Below are positions 54,704 through 64,000 of a stretch of 64,000 nt of DNA, in pieces; the first letter of the stretch is position 1; each line of letters begins with the position of its first letter. A program made the translations under genes and the position numbers. The notes beneath the pieces were generated by a model. It did not search any database. It was not told where the DNA came from and was given only the letters and a program-made list of their open reading frames with translations. This stretch comes from Lepas anatifera (lineage: Eukaryota; Arthropoda; Thecostraca; Lepadidae): contig JAOTON010000940.1 of NCBI GenBank assembly GCA_034440635.1, forward strand, positions 496,001 to 560,000, given 5' to 3'.

Positions 54704-57459
54704 TGCGTTTCGTTCGTCGGTCTGGTTATGTGTGGCATCGCTGTGATTCACATTTTAGGGCTTTATAAATTTACTTTATTACTCGATCATCTTTACATGC
54801 ATTTCAACTTTGATCTTTTAGTGTACTTCATTGTAATATTTATGAGTGGTTTTATTTCTGTAATCCTGATTTTTGTCTTATCACGACGACTGTGTATGCA
54901 TTTGTATATATTCTTAACAGCCTGACTTCATCTGTAGGTAATTGGGGACTACCCCGTTGATGATCTAGTAAATAAAATGAAAAATGAAAATACCGCGAAA
55001 ACTAAAACTATATGGTAAAACTCAAGAGTCATAGGCGACGATTTGTTTTGTCTAAGGGCCCATTCTTCTGTCGTGGAGGAATGATGTACCCGCATGTCAG
55101 TTAAAGCTTGCTACCCGGTGGGAAGACTCATCTAGGTACCAAGGACCAAAGCAGTGTATTCCACGACATTTCAGCACAGGCCTTACACCCCAATTCCTTC
55201 GATTTTTTCAACCTTGTGTATGATGTTATTGGCAGGTACGAATACGCCTAGGATATTTTTAGGTTGCTAGGTGAAACAGTTTGGTAGTTATAACCTCCGG
55301 TAATTTTACACAGCAATTTCTTCTACAGCCATTTAGTCCAATTAATATAATGGTAAGTGGGTAAAATTAGTTATCAAAATGTTTCAAATGAGCCAGTTAA
55401 CACTTGCTGACATCTTTGAAGCATTTTATTTTTACCGAAAACATTAGAGGAATTTCAAAAATATACGTCGTGTTAAAAATATGGAATCAGCGTGGATTTG
55501 AAAACTGGAGCTAGCACGTACAAAAGCACGTCGCAAAATATAGTGATCAACAAGAAACACTGGATATTTGCTTCTAAGCATGGAAAAGCTGGCGGAATAT
55601 ATAACATGTACGCGCCGTCGGCGCACGCCACGCGGTGTGGAGGGCACGTTCGCCAGTCTCTATGCCTCAGACGCAGTGAATTTGACCTCCAGACGATCGC
55701 TGATGGAACAGGGAATTAAGATCGACCAAATACGCTTGTTTTGTAGTCATATTTTCCTATTTTTTACTCCCTGGTTCAATGATTGTAATTACTGTATTAA
55801 ACAACTGGACATAAAGAATAGTTTAACTAGTAGGTTCGCTGAAAATGTTTTCTTCGGTCTTTATCTGATATCTGACACCAGTACGTGAAGAAACTGGTCT
55901 TTAAGTAAAGAGATAAAAACCTGAAACTGTGAATATTTGTTTGCGAGGGCATAATACTCACGTACGAAAGCTATCCATAACCAATGCCTAGCCACTCCCC
56001 GTGAACAAGTTTTGTAATGCAGCGTTCATGATTATTGAAGCGATTATATTTTAATTAATTCCCCTCACTGACGAGGGCTGGTTTTGAACTCCCCCTTCCC
56101 CTTCCCCTTCCCTCGTGGGAAGGAGACATTTTTCCGAGTCTATAAATCTGAAACCTTTCCCACCGTACATACCTCGCCGTCCCCATGATGGCCGGCTGCG
56201 ACGTCAGATGCTAATTCTGAAGCGATGGGACAAGTGTTACACAGCTTTCAAATTCTATACCTAAATTCACTTTGGGTTTGTACCAACATGCCTCAGGATG
56301 GAAAGTTCGGTCTAGCGGTATTTTTAATTGTGACTTTGGGCGTTGAGGTGGAAGGGAAATAAAGAAATGTACTTGTCTGGCGTGATATCTGAAGCATTTC
56401 AGTGCTACACCTTTTGTTCACACTTTCCTTCGGCCTCTCTAAAAAATGAAGTGTATACCGCCACCAGGTCTTGGGAAAATGCAATACACTTGGGTGGTTC
56501 CAACAGCCTAACATAAACTATGTTTGATAGTTTTTCCGACCCGTGAGGAGAGAATGTAAAGTGGATTTGTTATCAAGTATGAAAAACACAATTTTGCCAG
56601 TCCATGTGACAAAGATTTGGAAGATAATGGCGGGAACGGATTGAAAGGAATCACAGACAGTGTAAATCTGTCCTGTTTGCGTTCTAGGAAAATTAGCTCA
56701 GCGGAGACACTGACGTTTCTGCCAATCCAAGCCGCACAATAACCCCACAATATAAATTGCTCCCCAAGAAGTAGTCTCCAGATATACTAGAATCCAAAAG
56801 CAACCACATATTTGGAAAGGTGAGACGCCGAGACAAACATGGAAACTTCAAAAACATACGGAAATTTTCCACTTCTTTTATTTCTGTTTTTAATTCGTCA
56901 GGATAGGAGAAATGCTCCTGTGCGTGAACTTGTGAAATGTGATAGAGATGTGGTGGCTATGTGGTAGAATGTTGAAATGTATTATGACAGGAGTAAAATC
57001 GTGCGATTTGCGACACTTATGAGACCTCTTGGAACAAACTAAAACATTTCCGACACGTACAGGTGCTCTATTGATAAGCTGATACGTCTTTTTTTAATGG
57101 CTGTGATATTGCGCGTTTAATGGTCGCTAGTGATGGTGCCTATAATGCAAACTGTATTTCTTACGAAGAACAATGATTAAACGTGGATTAGTAGTTCTAC
57201 GAAACTGAAAAACGTTACTACATATACTTTGGGTAGCTTAAAAGGTAATCTCGAATGCTCTCAGTTTCTCACTCTGTAAACGGGCAGTCATTTCTATCTC
57301 TGCTTTATACCATCATGCGGTACCTAACGCTTTTAAAGCGGCGACTTATGTACAATATTGAAACAGAAGTAAACACACCTTTCAGATTGGCATAACTGAT
57401 TTGTTTTGTCAGTGACCACCCACTTGTCCATCAGCTATCGTTTTCATGTCAGGTTCGGG
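54704..57459. other. Non-coding stretch, no recognised gene
   Basis: Short frames without domains. The longest (55568-55888) has no recognisable motif. Near 56088-56114 there is a short CCCCTT repeat. Confidence 0.4.
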
Positions 57460-57600
57460 GGTCAGGTCATTGACGGGGGTCTGAGCCACCTTCGCTTTGA
57501 CGGGGGGGGTGGGCAGGTACCCGCCCCCTAAGATCTCGTAAACCACGCTAGGTAGCGAAAAACGGTAAACGGCGCTGGGCAGCCCATTCACTTCCCAATT
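57460..57600 (+). mobile_element. TTAA-type MITE, 5' end fragment
   Basis: CATTGACGGGGGTCTGAGCC followed by the GGTACCCGCC hairpin, AAGATCTCGTAAACCACGCTAGG and AACGGCG.TGGGC..CCCATTCAC, as in the complete copies; then the match stops. Confidence 0.75.
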
Positions 57601-57719
57601 TTTGTGCAAAAGCGAGTAGACACTGTATGTTGGATTTGAAAAGCGTCTGAATGCGGCCATTTGCGTGTCTAAGAGGTATGGAGATCAACCTAGCTGCCTG
57701 TCTCAGCCTTGACTACTAG

Positions 57720-58550
57720 GGTAAGGGTGGGTAAGAGTACGCAGGAGATAAGAGTACGCAGCAGCTGTTTTGGTTGCTTAGCAACCACTGAGATGGTGGA
57801 TACCGTGGCATAAAAAAGCAAGGTCAGTGCGTAGGTTTCACAAAAAATTCAACGTGCTCCTGTTCTTTCCGCGGGAGTACAGAGCAAAATAAGTTTCTGG
57901 GCACCCTTGATGTAATATTTCTTAACTAGGTAAACTTGTAGACCATGCTTCTATTATCAAAAGTATTGTATTACGGTCTGTCATCAGTAAGAAAGCTGAG
58001 CTAGGACTGGGCTGCAGGACTGGAGCTCACGCTAAAACGCCTGCCAACATGTTTATGAAGACTTTCTTCCCAAGGGAGCGTGTCCGGCAAGAGTACGCAG
58101 TAGACCATTGTGGAAGAGTGCACATGCTTAAGAGATAGGAAAATTTAATTTTCGCTCAGGATATAGTCAGTAATTCATATTTGGAAAACCAAACGTTGCA
58201 ATATAGTTCTTGTACATTCAGAACGATATAAAATAATACAATCGCCTAGTTTGGCGACAAAAAACTTCGCAACATGGCCTATGCATCTAAAGCATAGCGT
58301 GGCATCATTGCTTACTCCAGCCTCCTCTTGTGCGTAATCTTACCGACCCCCTCCGGCAAGAGTACGCACGTGACTTTTATTTTTGATGGGCTCGTGGCGA
58401 GTTCCTTTCAGAGACATCGAGTTGAAACATGCATCATACATAGACAATTCGTCAGGCTAAACAACCGTATACAAATTATAGCTGTTAGACATATAGGAGA
58501 AAAGTGAAAGCCTTTAGAAAGTTAAGTGCGTACTCTTGTACGGACTTCCC
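57720..58550. repeat. Repeat built on AAGAGTACGCA
   Basis: The 11-mer occurs at 57733-57743, 57750-57760, 58089-58099 and 58358-58368, and inverted at 58527-58537. The two middle copies share the longer word TCCGGCAAGAGTACGCA. It may be a MITE with terminal and internal repeats; exact ends and target duplication are not resolved. Confidence 0.5.
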
Positions 58551-58689
58551 CTATCAGATCCCAGTAATGAGACGTCGTGAATAAAAGTAAAACGTCGACT
58601 TAACATTCTCGCCCATTCAGGAAGCCTATCTCACCGGCTCACACGAGCAGTGCTCAAAGTACTCCATTACCTTCTTAGCAAAGCAAGAC

Positions 58690-59036
58690 GATTCTCTCGG
58701 GGTACCCGCCCCCTTCGGTTTTTTTGGAGATAACATAAATTGGCTAAACATATTGGCTCTTGCTGCGAGGATTCCAATGGCTTACAATTTTTGCTCTATC
58801 TTTACTTGTTCAGATATAATGACCGAAAACCTTCATTTAGATTTTATCCTTATGACGGCATGTTTTGACCTCAGTGACCTTAAATTTGACCTGACAAAAA
58901 TGGAGAAATGGATGGGCTGTCCAGCGCCGTTTACCGTTTTTCGCTACCTAACGTGGTTTATGAGATCTTAGAGGGGCGGGTACCCGCCCCTCCCATCAAA
59001 GCGAAGGTGGCTCAGACCCCCGTCAATGCACGTTTA
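58690..59036 (-). mobile_element. TTAA-type MITE, internally deleted copy
   Basis: The right end reads GGCTCAGACCCCCGTCAATG then CACGTTTA, the family 5' end reversed, preceded by the hairpin GGCGGGTACCCGCCCC. The left end has GGGGTACCCGCCCCC and CGGTTTTTTTGGAGATA from the other end of the family. Most of the AGGTCA-rich interior is missing. Confidence 0.75.
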
Positions 59037-60535
59037 ATGCTTTTTTCTTTAGGACCAGTGCCGAGGCGAAGGTGAATCTAGCCGGGGCCAATCTAAGCAG
59101 CCGGTGCCGGAGTCAGAATTAAAAAAACTAGAAAGAAGAGCTTTCTCTTCATTTCCCTTTTCAAGCACTTTGCAAATGAGTAGCGTGTTGGCTGTAAGTC
59201 ACCCAAGTAAATACATGTAACGTAATCACAAATTTATGCCGGGTTAGCTCCAGCTTTGAAATGTGCAGGGAATTCATTTGATGGTTGAGAATAAGCTCTG
59301 AATTTTCATAACATTTTCATCAATCCTCAAGATGCAACCATGGTCCTGTATTTAATTGTCCTTCGTAAGTAACTGGCTCGTAAGGAGCGAAAGGAAACGA
59401 CAGACGAGTGCAATTTCAGGGCATACCAGTGGATGGAGGGCAGGTACGAAGAGAGGGCAGGCGAGGAGATCCCCGAGTGGATGAATGGAGGACAGGGCAT
59501 ATCAAAGTTAAGAGAGCTCAGGTAAATGAAGTGCAAACGGAGGGAAGGGCAGGTCAAACAAGGAAGGTCCAGGAGAAACAAGATCAAGAAAAAGGCAAAC
59601 AAGGCGAGCTTAGGTCAAACGCAAGTGTAGGAAAGACACAATGAGGACTGAAGGGCAGGACAAACGATGAAAGCGTAGTGTAGTCAAGGACAGGGGTGGA
59701 AATCTCTTTTCAAACCAGGGGGGGTCCCGGTCCGGTCGGGGCCGCATGAGTGGATGTTTTTCGTGAGAAAATGAAGACACTATAATTCAGGCAATGCCTA
59801 TAAATACCGTATGAAACCTTATGATGGTAGGATTTTTACAGGACCCGGATCATGACTTCCTCGGGAGGTAAAACCGACATGTACATAAATTTCAACACAC
59901 TTCGAGCATTCAATCATATTTTTTCCGGAAACTCAAAATGAGATACGGATTCAAACCTCTGCCGTTAACTCGGTCTTTGAAAGTATAACGATTATAACGT
60001 ACTGTGCACTTTTTAATCTGGTCCTTAATGAAAACGTGTTAGCAGTAGACAACATCAGCGTGTGAAATAAGATATTTTTCAATGCTCAAGTATGGCGTAT
60101 TACTCTCCTGAGAAGTCTTATGACCCCAGCATTTGGTGCATCATTATTTCCCAAAACGATTATTACAATGTAAATATTTTGATGTTAGGTGTATAAGATC
60201 ACCAAAAAAATACTGAGCCATGCCACAATAAGGCGATAGCTGAATCCAGTATGCTGTTTCCGCAAAATTGGCACATTTTCTGCGCTCTTTCTCCCCCTCT
60301 CTCACTCATTTTATGTTCTTTTTCCTACAATTCCAGGGTTAAAAACTGCACCAAACATCAAAGAAAATTTTATAAGATAAAAATATGCCACGAAAATTCG
60401 TTCCTTGAATGTGTGGAGAATTCAATAGTTGATTACTGAAATAGCTTCAATACTGGAATCATTAAAGCGAATAACAAACAGCAGGCCTCCTCCAAACACC
60501 AATTACAACCACAATTTCTTTCCGATACATGACTG
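59037..60535. other. Non-coding stretch, no recognised gene
   Basis: No credible ORF or delimited repeat; purine-rich around 59340-59700. Confidence 0.35.
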
Positions 60536-62820
60536 TGGGTACATACGACCAATTTGACCTCCCAGGGGCCCTTCACTTGTTCAGGGATCCCGAGATCAAG
60601 CCAGAAATCTTAATTCCTCTCAAGGGTCCCAGACTAGCTCAGGACTCCCTTTGACATTTTCCTCAGGGGGCCCTTTTTAGCTCAGGGGCCCAAACCAGCT
60701 TAAGCCCCAATATCACTTAGTAAGCTCCTGTGCAATACCCTTCCAAGGACCCAGAACAGCCCAGAGACATTTTGCGAAACTCTCTCTCAAGAGTTCCAGT
60801 GTCAATTCAGGATGCTCAGGCCAACACATAAAAACTATGGCTTTTATGGCTCAGGAAGCCCATAGAAACTAAGAGGGCCAGACCAGCTGGGTGTCTCGAC
60901 GAACTCACAAAGCCCCAGATAAGCACAAGGGGGCCGCAAACAAGCCAAAGGGGCCCATACATTAAACGGACCAGATACCAACCCAGGGGCACTTGTAAGC
61001 TCAAGGACACTAATCCAGCGAGGGGCCATAAAACCGAGTCTAAAACCTCGTATGCATTTCCTCTCAGTGGCCCTTACCAGCTAAGGTGACCCCAAACCAG
61101 GTTGTGTCCCAAGACAAAGTCAGTAAGCTCCTGCATAATACTCTCCCAGAGTAACAGATCAGTCCGGGGACCCCTTGCCAAAATCTCATGGGACCCAATA
61201 TTAGCCGAGAGGGGCCATACCAGTTAGGTAAGAGGTTCCAGGCCAGATAAGAGGTCCCCGACGGCTCAAAAAGCGCCAGTGCCAGCACCGGGGTTTCAAG
61301 ATCAGCGAGGGAACCCTGACCATCTGAAAGGGTCTCAGGTCAGCTCAGGGGGCCAGACCCAGTGCGTGGGCCCTAAATCGGCTTAGCAGGCCCAGAAAAC
61401 TCAGGGGGCCAGGCCAGTTGGGCCCATGACGATTTCAAGGGACCTAAATCAGCACAATAGATAGGGCCCGGAAAAGCTAAAAGACCCATACCCGTTTAAA
61501 GGGCCCAATATCATCTCAGGGGCCCTTACCAGCTCAAGGGACACCAATCAAGATAGGGACCTTATGACCAAGCCATGGACCTCCTAAGTAAATCCTTTCA
61601 GGGGCCCTAGACCAGTGCATGGCCCTTGAGCCAGTTCAGGGTCTAAGGCTGAGCCTGTAAGCTGATATGTAATATCCTCTCACGGTCCCAGAACAGTCCA
61701 GGGGCTACCTGCAAAACTCCCTCTCCGGCGGCTGACAACCAACTCAGGGGACCCAACACCAGCTGATACCAGTTAACGGGTTCCGACAAGCTCAGGGCGC
61801 CGCAGTGCCAACACATGGGTTTCAAGATCAGTGTGGGGGCCTGGTTATTTAAGGGGCCCAGATCAGCTGAGGGGGCTCAATATCACGTCAGAGGACCCAC
61901 CAACAATTCAGAGGACCCAGGCCTGTTCAAGGACCCCAAAGCCACTCAGGGGGTTCAGAAAAAAGAGGACGATACTGAGGGGCCTCAAGCTCAAGTCTAA
62001 AACCTCCTGTGCACAAGTTTCTCAAGGGCCCCCAGAACAGTTCAGGGGCCCCAAGTGAAGCTCCATCTCAGTAGGCATAAAACCAACTCAGGTCCAGATC
62101 ATCTCATGGGTTTCAGAACATCTCAGGGGTCCCAAAAACATCTGAGGGTACCATTAGCGTACCAATTACCCTAAAAAATATCACATACAAATTTAGGAGG
62201 GTAAGATAAGATAAAAAGCCCCAAATAGCTCAGGGGTCCCAGTGTCGACTCACAGTTCCATATCAGCCCATGTGTCTCAAGATAAGCAGGCCCCAGAACA
62301 GCCCAAGGGCCCGTGCGAAACTTTGATCTCAGAAGGCACAAATTCAGCTCAGGGGTGCAGGCCAGCTCAGGGGTCCGAAGAACAGCTGAAGGTCAGGGGC
62401 AAAGGACCAGATAAGGGGCCCACTATGGGCGCAGGGGCTCGTGTCCCAACTCTTCGGGGTCCAGTTTAGCCCAGGGTTCTCAAGATCACTGCAGAGGACC
62501 CAACCATATAAAAATCCCAGACCAGCTGCAGGGCCAGACCAGCTCAAGGGCCCAAAAATTTGGAGGTCTTAGTCTACTTCAGGGACCGCAGACCGGCTTA
62601 ACTTCACGGGATCCCAAAACTGCTCAGGGGGGGAGGGGCTACACCAACGCGGGGTCTCCACGCCAATTCAGAGGCCGTCAAGCTAAGAGGCCCTGAATCC
62701 CCTCAAGGAGCACCAAATCAACTCAGGGGGCCCATACCAGCTCAGGGTTTCTAACACCGCTCGGAGACCTTAACACGCGAAGTTCAGGGGGTCTTAGAAG
62801 TGCCCCGACCTATTTTCCAA
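60536..62820. repeat. Degenerate GC-rich minisatellite
   Basis: About 2.3 kb of loosely repeated words of the type CAGCTCAGGGGCCC with AGACCAG, spaced about 20-35 bases, with many variants. No constant unit length and no higher-order period seen by eye. The short frames across it are by-products. Confidence 0.75.
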
Positions 62821-64000
62821 GGTACCCGGAGAACTGTTTGCCGCCAGAATACGCTTCTCGGCCACATTTGAGAGAACGCATTATTGCGGCGATTGTTGAA
62901 CTAATTTCGAAAATTGGCTAATTTTTTAATTATCCGCTTTCAAATTCAGAAATATTTTGAGACCGTCGCAATCATGCAGTTGCAACAGTTCGCCTGCACT
63001 GTAGACCGAGTGGTGACGTAATAACGTCATATAATGGTAACAGATAGGTAAAATTACACCACTAGATTAAGGGTGACCATGCTCTAAATTACGTTTTGCC
63101 TTTTCCCTAAAATTGTTTCGAATTTAAATTCTCCTGCGATGATTTAGACGCGGACAAAGGAGCCAAGCTCAGAACGCATATCAAGAAACCATAAATAATA
63201 AAATAATAACGTCATATAATCCGGTCATATGTTAGTCACCCCAAGTAAAGGCCAAGGTCACATGTCAAGGTAATTTAACCCTGTGTTCCGGACATATGAC
63301 ATTGCTCAGTTATGACTTCATAATTAAGATTGCTCACTGGCAAGGTCGATGTCAATGGTCAAGGTCAAATACTTGTTCAAGGCCAATCCCTCATTTCCGG
63401 CTCAAAGACTGCTACAGTGCCAGTTATACTGTACGTTTGTTGGAATATGTTTTGTTAATAATAGGTCATTAACCTTGAATGACCTTGAGCTCAAACTTTC
63501 AGAGGACATTGAGTGGGACCTTCCCTCTATGACCTTAGTTCACTTGTAGTGGATTGCCGCTTTTTTGTATAATCACGGCATTTCCCAATCTTTTCAGTAC
63601 GGTTCATATATGACCTTTACAACCTCATTTGACCTTAAAGATACTTAGCTAATTCAGTGAAACTTAGCTATAACTTACATAACAATCGCCCTCACGCACC
63701 TCCCATCGGGTAATTTCTAACCCTCTTGGTTTCCAAAATCTCAGGGGGGGGTGGGCACTTCAGGACCCTCCACTACACGTTGACGTCAGACCCCTCTCCA
63801 CTGCGCGTGTTAAGGTAAGAGCACATGGCCCAACACTAAATCACGTACCCTCTGTGAATGACCGACTTAGGGTGCTGCTTTGTTCAGCCGAGGGACCTTA
63901 GACCAGCTCGGGGGCCCGTACTCTTTCTGACGCGGAGTCGTGACGGAAAGCCGTGGTGCCGCCCCTGGTCCTCGGCTCCTCTACAAAGAAGTGGAAAGGG
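62821..64000. other. AGGTCA-rich non-coding stretch with a possible MITE end
   Basis: 63228-63620 has many AAGGTCA/TGACCTT words similar in kind to the MITE interior but in a different order. At 63790-63815 CCCCTCTCCACTGCGCGTGTTAA resembles a degraded family end. At 63896 a few words of the GC-rich minisatellite type return (GACCAGCTCGGGGGCCC). No gene. Confidence 0.4.

Noticed and set aside
60816..62547. ORFs across the GC-rich minisatellite
   Set aside because: By-products of the repeat; no domain and no constant frame.

Overview
The window reads as a transposon graveyard from an animal genome, most likely an invertebrate; the exact lineage cannot be fixed from the sequence. No intact cellular gene is seen. 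Nearly everything recognisable is retrotransposon, DNA transposon, SINE, MITE or satellite, often nested. The only cellular-gene homology I can argue for is a set of degraded tandem fragments resembling one WD repeat of RACK1 (45868-47322, minus strand).

Layout. 1-4856: short repeats and a TTAA-flanked MITE family, one copy carrying a tRNA-derived SINE with a 17-bp target-site duplication. 4857-40317: a decayed Ty3/gypsy-like retroelement with gag, protease, RT, RNase H, integrase, an F-type envelope-like gene and an extra overlapping ORF with a chromodomain-like segment. It is inflated by three nested insertions: (i) 7722-18783, an 11-kb insert with perfect 39-bp terminal inverted repeats and an 8-bp target duplication, itself holding a palindromic fold-back element and a LINE with two open ORFs; (ii) 23283-24123, a MITE with TTAA duplication inside env; (iii) 27799-40250, an I-clade-like LINE in minus orientation inside the 3' LTR (11-bp duplication GATAAGAGGTC), itself split in its RT domain by about 5.3 kb containing a 50-bp satellite with higher-order structure.

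38732-54064: a recent inverted duplication with two arms of about 5.15 kb, nearly identical, separated by about 4.2 kb. The arms carry the 5' part of the I-like LINE, the LTR tail, MITE pieces and a SINE. A MITE present in only one arm (48137-48965) gives an internal empty-site/filled-site pair that proves the TTAA target duplication and orders the events. 54064-64000: another TTAA MITE (54248-54699), MITE fragments, a repeat built on AAGAGTACGCA, a 2.3-kb GC-rich degenerate minisatellite, and AGGTCA-rich sequence.

The elements do not form a pathway; they record invasion in layers. The gypsy-like element came before the insertions inside it; the I-like LINE entered its 3' LTR; the segment was then duplicated in inverse orientation; a MITE then entered one arm. 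The points most worth checking are the chromodomain ORF after env, the 11-kb TIR-bounded insert, the inverted duplication, the RACK1-like array, and the dense AGGTCA half-sites spread by the MITE family.
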